Shown here: piece by piece, positions 35,493 to 43,493 of the stretch
Numbering within the stretch: position 1 is the first letter of the stretch
Layout: each line of letters starts with the position of its first letter
Source of the DNA: Streptomyces sp. MMBL 11-1
GTDB taxonomy: Bacteria; Actinomycetota; Actinomycetes; Streptomycetales; Streptomycetaceae
NCBI RefSeq assembly: GCF_028622875.1
Contig: NZ_CP117709.1
Span: forward strand, 7,505,001 to 7,569,000
Direction of reading: 5' to 3'
DNA length: 64,000 nt
Translations under genes and position numbers: made by a program
The notes under the pieces: model-generated
Told to the model about the DNA's origin: nothing
The model's input: the letters and a program-made list of their open reading frames with translations, nothing else
The model's database searches: none

Positions 35493-36236
35493 TTAGGCGT
35501 TGACGACGGTTGCGCTTTCCACCCAGCGCGCCAGGACGCTGAAGGCCGCGAGTTGCTCCAGGGCCTCGTGCTCCGGCAGCTCCGGCAGCCCGTCCTCGTG
35601 GCTGTTGGGGTTCCGGATGCCCGCGAAACAGCCCTCGGCGAAGGACATCGCGCCGCGGTGCACACTGCGGAAGGTGTCGCTGTTGTCGTCCGCCATCAGA
35701 CGAAGGCGAGGCTGACCGGGCTTTGCCGCGTCCTTGGAGAACACGCTCTGGAACAGGGCGGTTTCGCTTACGTCGCGTCGGGAGACCTTGTTCTGGGTCT
35801 CGGCGTTGACCTTCCGGGCTGCGGCGGTGACCGCTTCACGGAAGTGCTCGCTGCGCCAGAGGGACCTGGCCCCGTCCCACACCCACCGGTGCATTGCCGC
35901 CGCGCTGAGCTGGGGCGCATCGTCCCCGAGCCGCTCACGCACCTCCGCGTCCCGCAAAAGGACGGCATCGGCGCGCTGCACGGCTTCGCGGTGCTGGCAC
36001 CAGCGGTTGACGCGCTTGTTGCGGTCGTCGGGCACCTCCGTGCGCCACCGAGGCAGGACCCGGTCCAGGATCTGCTCCACAACCTGGGCGCTGGCCACGA
36101 TTTCCCGTTCCCCGCCGCGGTTGGACAGGTGGCTGCTGACCGTGAACACGCCAGGCGGGTCGGGTGGAGAGTACAGCTCGGTCAGCTTCAGGAAGCTGGC
36201 GAGTTCGGCGCGAGCCCAGGCGATATCAATACCCAT
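35493..36236 (-). CDS. TIGR02391 (Ymh)-like protein
   Basis: 247 residues from ATG 36236. The C-terminal ~120 residues hold the TIGR02391 core: VSRRDVSETALFQSVFSKD, then RLRLMADDNSD, then GAMSFAEGCFAGIRNPNSHE. The domain is widespread, often near restriction or phage-defence genes, but has no established activity. The N-terminal half is helical and basic. It interrupts the ars/mer series and may be an independent passenger. Confidence 0.65.
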   Translation of the reverse strand: MGIDIAWARAELASFLKLTELYSPPDPPGVFTVSSHLSNRGGEREIVASAQVVEQILDRVLPRWRTEVPDDRNKRVNRWCQHREAVQRADAVLLRDAEVRERLGDDAPQLSAAAMHRWVWDGARSLWRSEHFREAVTAAARKVNAETQNKVSRRDVSETALFQSVFSKDAAKPGQPRLRLMADDNSDTFRSVHRGAMSFAEGCFAGIRNPNSHEDGLPELPEHEALEQLAAFSVLARWVESATVVNA

Positions 36237-36366
36237 CGGAGCATCATCCCCGCAGCCACTGACATGGCACACCCTCTACCGACGGCATCGTGGCTTACCC
36301 ATGGCCTGGGTGCCGACGGCAGCCGCTTGCCCGGCCACGCACGGGAACCGCTGCTGGTAGGAGGGC

Positions 36367-36771
36367 TTATGTCGGTGATGGCTTGAGGATCGTGCAGATG
36401 TCGTCTGCGCCGCAGGCGGCGGGGTCGGCGGTTGCTGCGCGGGCGGCGAGGCCGCGAAGTGCTGCGCGGGTGGCGGCGAGCTCGGCCATACGTCGGTCGA
36501 TGTCGTCCAGGTGTTCGTGGATGAGGTCGGTGACGTGGGTGCACGGTGCTTGACCGTCGTCGCGCAGGGCGAGGATCGAGCGGATCTCGGCGAGGGTGAG
36601 GCCGGCCCGCTGGGCGTCCCGGATGAACGTGAGTCGGTTCACCGTGTGATCGGGGTAGTCCCGGTAGCCGCCCGAGGTGCGGGGCGGTGCGGGCAGCAGC
36701 CCGCTGTCCTCGTAGAAGCGGAGGGTCTTGGTCGTCAGCCCTGTGTGGGCGGCGAGCTCGCCGATGCGCAT
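36367..36771 (-). CDS. merR: MerR-family mercury-responsive regulator
   Basis: 134 residues. MRIGELAAHTGLTTKTLRFYEDSGLL is the MerR DNA-binding head. A long coiled helix follows, with Cys at APCTHV (residue ~77) and a C-terminal AACGADDIC loop, giving the three Cys expected for Hg(II) binding. Divergent from merB, sharing an 87-base gap with a MerR-type promoter. Confidence 0.85.
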   Translation of the reverse strand: MRIGELAAHTGLTTKTLRFYEDSGLLPAPPRTSGGYRDYPDHTVNRLTFIRDAQRAGLTLAEIRSILALRDDGQAPCTHVTDLIHEHLDDIDRRMAELAATRAALRGLAARAATADPAACGADDICTILKPSPT

Positions 36772-36787
36772 GTCTCCAGGCTAGCCC

Positions 36788-36819
36788 TTGACCTTCCAGC
36801 ACACTGGAAGGTCTACCTT
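36788..36819 (+). promoter_or_regulatory. MerR-type promoter with 20-bp spacer and operator
   Basis: TTGACC (36788-36793) and TACCTT (36814-36819) are separated by 20 bases, longer than the normal 17. A perfect dyad GACCTTCCAG-CACA-CTGGAAGGTC (36790-36813) fills the spacer. This is the classic layout on which MerR untwists DNA to activate transcription of merB. Confidence 0.85.
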
Positions 36820-36858
36820 CGGGCCAGACGACGGACGAGGTCCCGGAAGGACAGACGG

Positions 36859-37836
36859 ATGCACATCACGGTGCTGACGGTGGCGGATTGTCCGAACGCG
36901 CGGCCCGCGCTGGAGCGGGTGACCGCCGCGCTGGACGGACGGCAGGCCCAGGTGGAGCTGGTCGAGGTTGCCGATGAGCGCGATGCCGCCCGGCTGGGCA
37001 TGTCCGGGTCGCCGACGATCCTGATCGACGGCACCGACCCCTTCGCGCAGCCCGGGGCCGCACCGAGCATCTCGTGCCGCCTCTACAGGGACGCGGCCGG
37101 CACCGTGTCGGGTGTACCCGACGAGTCCGCCCTTCGGCGGGCACTCGCCGGGGCGGCCCCGCAAGCCCGTGATGCGGGGACCCTGGACTGCTGCCCCCCG
37201 CAGCCGCTGGACGTGGTGGGCCGGGGCGGCCGCGGGCGCCGTGCGCCCGCCGAGAACGGCCTGCGCGCGGTGCACCAGCGGATCCTGCGCCATTTCGCCG
37301 CCACGGGAGCCGCTCCCGACGCGCAGACGCTTCAGCCGTTGGCGGCCGTGGCCGGGAGGACCGCTGCGGAGGTGCTGACCGAGCTGGCCGACGAGGACTT
37401 CCTCACCCTGGACGAGACCGGGAACATCCGCGCCGCCTACCCGTTCTCCGCCGTACCCACCCGCCACAGGGTCCGTCTCGACAGCGGGGTGGAGGTCTGG
37501 TCGATGTGCGCCATCGACGCCCTGGGCATCCCTGCCATGCTGGGACAGGACGGCGTGATCTCCTCCGCCGACCCGGTCACCGGCGACCCCATCACCGTCA
37601 CTTCGACCACTGGCAGAGTGCGGTGGGATCCGCCCACAGCTGTGGTCTTCGTCGGGCAGCGCCCCGGAGGCGGGCCCGCCGCCTCAGCCTGCTGCGACGC
37701 GCTGAACTTCTTCACCGACACCGAGAACGCCCGCACGTGGACAAGCCAGCACCCCGAGGTCCCCGGACGGATAGTCGACCAGCCGACCGCCGAGCACATC
37801 GGCCGGCAGACGTTCGGCTTCCTGCTGGCCCCTTAA
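36859..37836 (+). CDS. merB: Alkylmercury lyase with N-terminal thioredoxin-like domain
   Basis: 325 residues; GGAAGG precedes ATG 36859. Residues ~1-95 resemble a thioredoxin-like domain (ITVLTVADCPNARPAL; GMSGSPTILIDGTDPF). Residues ~125-325 are organomercurial lyase with the catalytic set Cys217 and Asp220 (SMCAIDALG) and a Cys pair at 278-279 (SACCDALNF). MerB cleaves carbon-mercury bonds to Hg(II). Ordinary MerB is ~215 residues, so the fused domain is notable and may deliver thiols or accept Hg(II). No mercuric reductase (MerA) lies nearby, leaving the fate of Hg(II) open. Confidence 0.9.
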   Translation: MHITVLTVADCPNARPALERVTAALDGRQAQVELVEVADERDAARLGMSGSPTILIDGTDPFAQPGAAPSISCRLYRDAAGTVSGVPDESALRRALAGAAPQARDAGTLDCCPPQPLDVVGRGGRGRRAPAENGLRAVHQRILRHFAATGAAPDAQTLQPLAAVAGRTAAEVLTELADEDFLTLDETGNIRAAYPFSAVPTRHRVRLDSGVEVWSMCAIDALGIPAMLGQDGVISSADPVTGDPITVTSTTGRVRWDPPTAVVFVGQRPGGGPAASACCDALNFFTDTENARTWTSQHPEVPGRIVDQPTAEHIGRQTFGFLLAP

Positions 37837-37925
37837 GAGCCCCGCGGCATTCGTCGTAAGGATGCTGAACCCCGGCTACCGCACCTCCAACCGGAGAATC
37901 GAGTCCGAGGAACAGCACTCCAGCG

Positions 37926-38975
37926 TCAGCGGCGCGCCGCTGACAGGCGGTCAAGGAGCCATGCTGCGTCTCGGCCCACTCCGCGCAGGGTCTTCGAGGA
38001 GAAGCTCCGCTGGAACTCCATGCCGACGAAGCCGAGCCCCTTCACCGCGGTGGACAAGCCGCCGCGGTGAACGGGCGCTCCCTCCGCGTCGAGGGCTCCC
38101 GAGCCGGTCAGGTAGCCGAACACGGGCCGGTAGCCGGTGGCGAAGACGACCGCGTCGACGTCCTCCTTGGTCCCGTCGGCCCACAGGACCCCGTCGCTGG
38201 TGAACCGGCTGAACATGTCGCGGCGGTCGACGCCGTGCCGGTCGAGCGTGGCGCGGTAGTGGCCGTCGTCGATCACGGAGACGGGGACCTTCGCGAGCAG
38301 GCGGCGGATCGGTGCGATGTCGAGCCGGGTGTGCTTGAGCCACCAGTGCAGATCCCGGCCCAGCGGCTTCTGCGGTGTCCAGCCGACCGGGCGGCGGGTG
38401 GCGAGGGTGGTGTCGGCGACCGGGCCGAGTTCGGCGGCGATCTGGATCGCGGAGTTTCCTCCGCCGACCACGATCACCCGCTGCCCGGCAAACGGGCCGG
38501 GGCTGCGGTAGTCGGCGGCGTGCAGGACACGGCCGCCGAACCCCGCAGGGTCAGGGGACTTGGGGAGGAACGGTGTGCCGTAGTCGCCGGTCGCGGCGAT
38601 CACCGCATGGGCGGTGAACTCCCGACCCTCCTCGGACCGCACCCTCCACACGCCATCCTGGCGCATCACGGAGGCGACGGACGTGGAGGTGCGGATCGAG
38701 GCGGGCAGGCGCTCGGCGTAGGCGCGCAGGTAGTCCACGACTTCGTCGCGGCGCGGGTAGCGGTCCGGGTCGCCGGGGAACCGCATGCCGGGCAGGGAGG
38801 AGTACCGGGCGGGGGAGAAGAGGGTGAGGCTGTCGTAGTAGCGCGGCCAGGCACCACCGGGCTCTTCGGCGCTCTCCAGGACCAGCACGCGGGCGAAGCC
38901 GTGGCGCGCGGCGAGGGCGGCTGTGGCGAGACCGGACTGTCCGGCGCCGATGACGATGAGATCAGCGTGTTCCAT
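37926..38975 (-). CDS. Second ArsO-like flavoprotein monooxygenase
   Basis: 349 residues. FAD motif IVIGAGQSGLATAALAARHG, NADP motif VIVVGGGNSAIQIAAELG and AVVFATGYRPVFGYL near the C-terminus. It resembles the protein at 34426 but is clearly a separate gene with its own divergent ArsR (39041). Likely oxidises a metalloid or organometal compound; substrate unknown. Convergent with merB. Confidence 0.8.
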   Translation of the reverse strand: MEHADLIVIGAGQSGLATAALAARHGFARVLVLESAEEPGGAWPRYYDSLTLFSPARYSSLPGMRFPGDPDRYPRRDEVVDYLRAYAERLPASIRTSTSVASVMRQDGVWRVRSEEGREFTAHAVIAATGDYGTPFLPKSPDPAGFGGRVLHAADYRSPGPFAGQRVIVVGGGNSAIQIAAELGPVADTTLATRRPVGWTPQKPLGRDLHWWLKHTRLDIAPIRRLLAKVPVSVIDDGHYRATLDRHGVDRRDMFSRFTSDGVLWADGTKEDVDAVVFATGYRPVFGYLTGSGALDAEGAPVHRGGLSTAVKGLGFVGMEFQRSFSSKTLRGVGRDAAWLLDRLSAARR

Positions 38976-39006
38976 GAGAACGTGGACCTTTCACAATGAG
39001 TCGTTG

Positions 39007-39024
39007 TTTCGGGAAGTGACGAAA
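39007..39024. promoter_or_regulatory. Candidate operator TTTCG-N8-CGAAA
   Basis: A dyad in the 65-base gap between the divergent flavoprotein gene (38975) and arsR (39041). Position and AT content suit ArsR binding. Confidence 0.45.
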
Positions 39025-39040
39025 TGTTGGGTGTGGGGCG

Positions 39041-39367
39041 TTGACGGAGAACAGAGATGAGGGGGCCGTGCTCGATCCGGCGACGGCCGATTTCCTCAAG
39101 GCGCTGGCGAGCGAGACCCGCCAGCGGGTGATGTTCCAGTTCGCCGGGGGTGCCGAGCTGACGGTCGGTGAGGTCGCGGAACGGTGCGGACTGAAGGCGT
39201 CGACCGCCTCGGAGCACTTGAGCCTGCTGCGCCGGGGAGGGCTGGTCGTCGCCCGCAAGGAGGGCAGGCAGGTGTTCTACCGTGCCGACGGCGCGGCCAT
39301 GGCCGAGCGGCTCACCTCGCTCCAGGGGTACCTGGCGGTCTGTTGTCCGCCCGGAACCGGCTGCTGA
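39041..39367 (+). CDS. ArsR-family repressor with C-terminal Cys cluster
   Basis: 108 residues from TTG 39041; a GTG at 39068 is an alternative start. FLKALASETRQRVMFQFAGG, LTVGEVAERCGL and KASTASEHLSLLRRGGLVVARKEG form the winged helix. The tail VCCPPGTGC provides three Cys, a metal-binding element unlike the other three ArsR proteins here. It should control the divergent flavoprotein gene. Confidence 0.82.
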   Translation: MTENRDEGAVLDPATADFLKALASETRQRVMFQFAGGAELTVGEVAERCGLKASTASEHLSLLRRGGLVVARKEGRQVFYRADGAAMAERLTSLQGYLAVCCPPGTGC

Positions 39368-39392
39368 CGCCGGACGGGGTGAGGGCCGGAGG

Positions 39393-39773
39393 TCAGGTTC
39401 GGGCGGCGGCCGGGCGCAGGTCGAGCATGGCGGACATGGCGGCGACGACGGAGGGCGCGACCTGGTAGTAGACCCAGGTCCCGCGCCGCTCCGAAGTCAG
39501 GAGGCCGGCCTCGCGGAGCTTCTTGAGGTGGTGGGAGACGGTCGGCTGGGAGACGCCGACGTCCTGGATGTCGCACACGCACGCTTCTCCTCCCGGATGC
39601 GAGGCGACCTTGGAGAACAGGCGCAGGCGCACCGGGTCGGAGAGCGCCTTGAACATTGCGGCCATCCGCTCCGCGTCGGGCACGGACAGCTCCCCGGCGG
39701 TGATGGGCGGGCAGCACGGTGCGACCGCTTCCGGGTCCAGGACCGGCAGCTCGACAACCTCAGACTTCGACAT
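39393..39773 (-). CDS. arsR: ArsR-family repressor, CVCD type
   Basis: 126 residues. CCPPITAGEL near the N-terminus, then AAMFKALSDPVRLRLFSKV, the metal loop EACVCDIQDVGV and QPTVSHHLKKLREAGLL. The ATG at 39773 has no ribosome site and may begin a leaderless message. Divergent from the flavoprotein/MFS operon, with a long perfect inverted repeat in between. Confidence 0.85.
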   Translation of the reverse strand: MSKSEVVELPVLDPEAVAPCCPPITAGELSVPDAERMAAMFKALSDPVRLRLFSKVASHPGGEACVCDIQDVGVSQPTVSHHLKKLREAGLLTSERRGTWVYYQVAPSVVAAMSAMLDLRPAAART

Positions 39774-39774
39774 G

Positions 39775-39824
39775 TGTCTATGTTGACACTCGTCGATGCG
39801 AGTGGCAAGCTCCGAACATAGACA
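39775..39824. promoter_or_regulatory. Paired ArsR operator half sites TGTCTATGTT ... AACATAGACA
   Basis: Perfect 10-bp inverted repeat with 30 bases between the arms, spanning the start of the gap between arsR (39773) and the flavoprotein gene. The first arm lies 2 bases from the arsR start, so repressor bound there would block its transcription. Confidence 0.65.
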
Positions 39825-39877
39825 GCAATCGAAACAGCGGCCTGATCTGCCGCCTCTCCATGGAGGACATCACCGCC

Positions 39878-41284
39878 ATGACCACCACCACCGAGGGCCT
39901 GCCGGTCGTCGTGATCGGCGCGGGCCCGGCCGGCCTCGCCGCCGCCGCCCACCTCACCGAGCGCGGCCTCCTCCCGCTCGTCCTGGAAGCCGGCCCCGCC
40001 GCCGCGAGCGCCGTCCGGGAATGGGCGCACGTACGCCTCTTCTCCACCTGGAGTGAGCTCGTCGACCCGGCCGCCGAAAAGCTGCTGGCCCCCACCGGCT
40101 GGACCCACCCCGACCCGGCCACCTATCCCTCCGGCGGGGACTGGACCGAGCAGTACCTGCAGCCGCTCGCCGACGCGCTCGGCGACCGCGTCCGCCTCGG
40201 CGCCCGGGTCACCGGCGTCTCCCGCACCGGCCGCGACCGGATCGTCGACGCCGACCGCGACCAGCAGCCCTTCGTCGTCCACATCACCCACGCGGACGGC
40301 CGCGAGGAGCGGGTCTTCGCCCGCGCCGTCATCGACGCCTCCGGCACCTGGACCACCCCGAGCCCGGCCGGCGCATCCGGCCTGCCCGCCCTCGGCGAGA
40401 AGGCCGCCGCCGACCGCATCACCTACCGCGTCCCCGACCTCAAGGACCCGGCCGTCCGCGCCCGCTACGCGGGGCGCCGCACCGCCGTCATCGGCTCCGG
40501 GGCCTCCGCCTTCACCGCCCTCGCCTCCCTCGCCGACCTCGCCATGTCCGACGACGGTGCAGGCACGAAGGGGGTCTGGGTCCTGCGCCGGGGCATCTCC
40601 GGCTCCACCTTCGGCGGCGGCAGCGCTGACCAGCTTCCCGCCCGGGGCGCCCTCGGCCTCGCGGCGAAGGCCGCCGTCGACCAGGGACACGCGGAAGCGG
40701 TCACCGGATTCCGCACCGAAGCGATCGAACGCGACACCGACGGCCGCCTGGTCCTGGTGGGCGAAGACGGACGCCGCCTGGACCCGGTCGACGAAGTCAT
40801 CGTGCTGACCGGCCTCCGCCCCGACCTCGGCTTCCTCGACGAGCTCCGCCTCGGCCTCGACGAACGGCTCCAGGCCCCCACCGAGCTCGCCCCGCTGATC
40901 GACCCCAACCAGCACTCCTGCGGCACCGTCTACCCGCACGGCCACCGCGAGCTCTCCCACCCGGAGAAGGGCGTGTTCCTGGTCGGCATGAAGTCCTACG
41001 GCCGCGCCCCGACCTTCCTCGCCATGACCGGCTACGAGCAGGTCCGCTCCGTCGCCGCCGTCCTCGCCGGCGACCTCGAAGCCGCCGACCGCGTCGAACT
41101 CACCCTCCCCGAAACCGGAGTCTGCGGCGGGGCCGGACTCTTCGACGACCCGGCCGCCGCACCGGCCGACGCCGGAGGCTGCTGCACGACGCCCGAACCT
41201 GCCCTGATCCAGGTCGGCGCCGGAGCACTGGCCACTGCCGCAACGGTGGACGAAGCACCGGCGGGCGGCTGCTGCGGCTCGTGA
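39878..41284 (+). CDS. Flavoprotein oxidoreductase with Cys-rich C-terminal tail
   Basis: 468 residues from ATG 39878 (GGAGG 11 bases upstream; ATG 39860 is possible). FAD site VVIGAGPAGLAAAAHLTERG, second nucleotide site TAVIGSGASAFTALASLADL, and IVLTGLRPDLGFL. The last ~70 residues carry spaced Cys: GVCGGAG, GGCCTT and GGCCGS at the very end. A CC tail recalls thiol-to-metal transfer arms. Translationally coupled to an MFS exporter and divergent from a metalloid ArsR, so it likely modifies a metalloid-containing compound that the exporter removes. The exact substrate is unknown. Confidence 0.8.
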   Translation: MTTTTEGLPVVVIGAGPAGLAAAAHLTERGLLPLVLEAGPAAASAVREWAHVRLFSTWSELVDPAAEKLLAPTGWTHPDPATYPSGGDWTEQYLQPLADALGDRVRLGARVTGVSRTGRDRIVDADRDQQPFVVHITHADGREERVFARAVIDASGTWTTPSPAGASGLPALGEKAAADRITYRVPDLKDPAVRARYAGRRTAVIGSGASAFTALASLADLAMSDDGAGTKGVWVLRRGISGSTFGGGSADQLPARGALGLAAKAAVDQGHAEAVTGFRTEAIERDTDGRLVLVGEDGRRLDPVDEVIVLTGLRPDLGFLDELRLGLDERLQAPTELAPLIDPNQHSCGTVYPHGHRELSHPEKGVFLVGMKSYGRAPTFLAMTGYEQVRSVAAVLAGDLEAADRVELTLPETGVCGGAGLFDDPAAAPADAGGCCTTPEPALIQVGAGALATAATVDEAPAGGCCGS

Positions 41285-42519
41285 CCGACCTCAACGCCTC
41301 CGAGCGCGGGGCCGTGACCGGAACGGGGGTCCGGTCACGGCCCCGCGCCGCGCTGCCCGCGCTGTGCGCCACACAGATCACCAGCTGGGGCATCGTCTAC
41401 TACGCGTTCCCGGTCCTGAACCCGCAGATCACGGCTGCGACCGGCTGGCCCGCCGGGGTGACCGCCGCCGCGTTCTCCGCGGCCCTGCTGGTCTCCGCCG
41501 TGGCCGGGATCCGCGTCGGCCGGATCATCGACCGCCACGGCCCGCGCACCGTCATGACCACGGGCTCGGTCATCGGCGTTCTGAGCATCCTCATTGTTGC
41601 GCTTGCGCCCAACCTGCCTGTCTTCATCGTCGGCTGGCTGCTCGCCGGCCTCGCGATGGCCAGCACCTTCTACCAGCCTGCCTTCGCCGCCCTGACCCGC
41701 TGGTGGGCACCCGACCATGTCCGCGCGCTGACCATCGTCACCCTTGCAGGCGGCCTTGCCTCCACCGTCTTCGCCCCGCTCACCGCCGCACTCGCCGACC
41801 ACCTGTCCTGGCGTGCCACCTACGTGGTCCTCGCCCTCATCCTCGCCGCGGTGACCATTCCCGCCCACGCTCTCGCGCTCAAGGCGCCCTGGCCCGAGCC
41901 TTCGATCTCCACCACGCTCCACCCCGCCGGCGGTACGGACCAGGTCGCCCGTACCCGGCCCTTCTGGATGCTCGCCGTCACCCTCACGCTGTCCGCGTTC
42001 ACCGTCTCCGCCGCTGTCATCGCCCTCGTACCCCTCATGACCGAACGCGGTTACACCAGCACTGAAGCAGCTTGGGCACTCGGACTCGGCGGAGCTGGAC
42101 AGACTCTCGGCCGCACCCTCTACGCCACCCTTGCCCGCCGCACCAGCCCCACCACCCGCACCATCGCGCTCGTGGCGCTCGGTGCCGTCACCACTGCGGC
42201 CCTCGCCCTCACTCCGGGACCGTACGCGCTACTCGTCGCCCTCTCGGTCGTAGCGGGCACGGTCCGTGGCAACCTCACCCTTCTCCAAGCCACTGCCATC
42301 ACCGATCGCTGGGGTACCACCCACTACGGCCGCCTCTCCGGGCTCCTCGCCGCGCCCACCACCACGGCCGCCGCCATCGCCCCCTTCGCCGGAGCCGTCG
42401 TCGCCGCACCGCTCGGAGGCTATCCCCAGCTCTTCGTTGCGCTCGCCGCAGTCTCAGCAGCCGCCTGCATCACCGCCTTCAAGACATCACCCACCAAGGT
42501 CGCGAGCAGCCAAAGCTGA
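41281..42519 (+). CDS. MFS exporter coupled to the Cys-tailed flavoprotein
   Basis: 412 residues, twelve predicted membrane segments. GRIIDRHGPRTVMTTGSVIG is the MFS loop 2-3 motif. GTG 41281 overlaps the upstream stop (GTGA). The family is broad; context indicates export of a metalloid or of a product of the flavoprotein. Followed by a stem-loop at 42548-42583. Confidence 0.85.
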   Translation: MTDLNASERGAVTGTGVRSRPRAALPALCATQITSWGIVYYAFPVLNPQITAATGWPAGVTAAAFSAALLVSAVAGIRVGRIIDRHGPRTVMTTGSVIGVLSILIVALAPNLPVFIVGWLLAGLAMASTFYQPAFAALTRWWAPDHVRALTIVTLAGGLASTVFAPLTAALADHLSWRATYVVLALILAAVTIPAHALALKAPWPEPSISTTLHPAGGTDQVARTRPFWMLAVTLTLSAFTVSAAVIALVPLMTERGYTSTEAAWALGLGGAGQTLGRTLYATLARRTSPTTRTIALVALGAVTTAALALTPGPYALLVALSVVAGTVRGNLTLLQATAITDRWGTTHYGRLSGLLAAPTTTAAAIAPFAGAVVAAPLGGYPQLFVALAAVSAAACITAFKTSPTKVASSQS

Positions 42520-42547
42520 ACACGACGCAGCTTGAGCACCTGTTCAC

Positions 42548-42583
42548 TGCCTGCACTGCAGACCTGGGGGTGTAGTGCAGGCA
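42548..42583 (+). terminator. Stem-loop after the MFS gene
   Basis: TGCCTGCACT and AGTGCAGGCA form a perfect 10-bp stem with a 16-base loop, 29 bases after the stop. Likely terminator of the operon and the last element of the resistance island. Confidence 0.6.
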
Positions 42584-42753
42584 CTGGGTGTGACGGTGGG
42601 GGGCCAGGGCGCCGCCAGGAGCGAGGGTCGGCAGGGACATTTCAGGGACTTTCACGTCTGTCCCAGGGAGTTTTCAGGGATTTTCCGCCGCGTAAGCGGG
42701 GAAGGCCCTGGCAGCGCTGAAAGATGGAAACGCGCTGCTCAGAGCCTATTTGC

Positions 42754-42816
42754 CTAGCACTCGATGATGTTCACCGCGAGCCCGCCCCGCGCCGTCTCCT
42801 TGTACTTGACGTGCAT
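42754..42816 (-). pseudogene. 3' remnant of an L-serine dehydratase-like gene
   Basis: Twenty codons from ATG 42816 read MHVKYKETARGGLAVNIIEC and stop, the characteristic C-terminus of bacterial L-serine dehydratase (SdaA). The sequence upstream does not continue into that enzyme. It is therefore a scrap left by recombination or deletion at the edge of the resistance island. Confidence 0.6.
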
Positions 42817-42990
42817 GGGCACGGGCGTCTTAACCCAGGTAGTGGGGTCCTCCCGGCAGGCTTGGTCGCTTCCTCCCCGGGTGAGGTGAACTCTCATACG
42901 CGTAAGTCGACTTCGATGCATGCGTGCGAAGAGTGTCTGGCGTGGAGATCATTGGAGGGGTGTTGGCGAGCGCTGAGTAAGGCGAAGACG

Positions 42991-43248
42991 TTAATAGATT
43001 TTCTGCTGCTCCAGCCATTTGAAGACCTCGGCCCTTTTGTAAAGCACCTTGGCGTTCCTGCCTCGGCCGAGTTTGTAGCCCTTCAAGCCCAATTTAGACG
43101 CCTCCCTGTAGACCCAGCTCGTGGACATGCTGAGCATCGTGGCGACTTCGGCAGTGTCTATGAGGACAGGCTCCACAGACTGGTGCCTGCGCGATCGGCC
43201 GATGTCGGTGCGGCCTTCATCGGGGTGTGGCTGCGGTCCCACGGGCAC
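42991..43248 (-). CDS. Excisionase/AlpA-like helix-turn-helix protein
   Basis: 85 residues from GTG 43248 (AGGAG, 4 bases). LIDTAEVATMLSMSTSWVYR is the MerR/Xis-type helix-turn-helix head, followed by GYKLGRGRNAKVLYKRAEVFKWL. Such proteins direct excision by a partner integrase. No integrase gene is in the window, so this is probably the remains of an integrated element. Confidence 0.75.
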   Translation of the reverse strand: MPVGPQPHPDEGRTDIGRSRRHQSVEPVLIDTAEVATMLSMSTSWVYREASKLGLKGYKLGRGRNAKVLYKRAEVFKWLEQQKIY

Positions 43249-43493
43249 ATGGCTCCTTGAGGCTGGTTCGAGATCGATCGCTGTACCGGGTCGCGTTCAG
43301 GGCCAGCCGGATCTCGAAGGTTCATGGCGCCCGCTCCGTGCTGCTCCGAAGAGTCGGGCGGGTCGTGGCCATAGTCGTGGGAATCGGCGGCTTGGCTGCA
43401 CCGGGATTCGCTGCTAGGTTGCCGCGCCGCATTGAGCTTCCGTGCGCTCGCGACGCCCTTAGAACTCCTAGCGAAATGATCTTCGAGGTGGTT

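Noticed and set aside
43255..43300. GGTTCGAGATCG resembling a tRNA T-arm near the island edge
   Set aside because: No acceptor or anticodon stem can be formed around it; I found no tRNA gene in the window.
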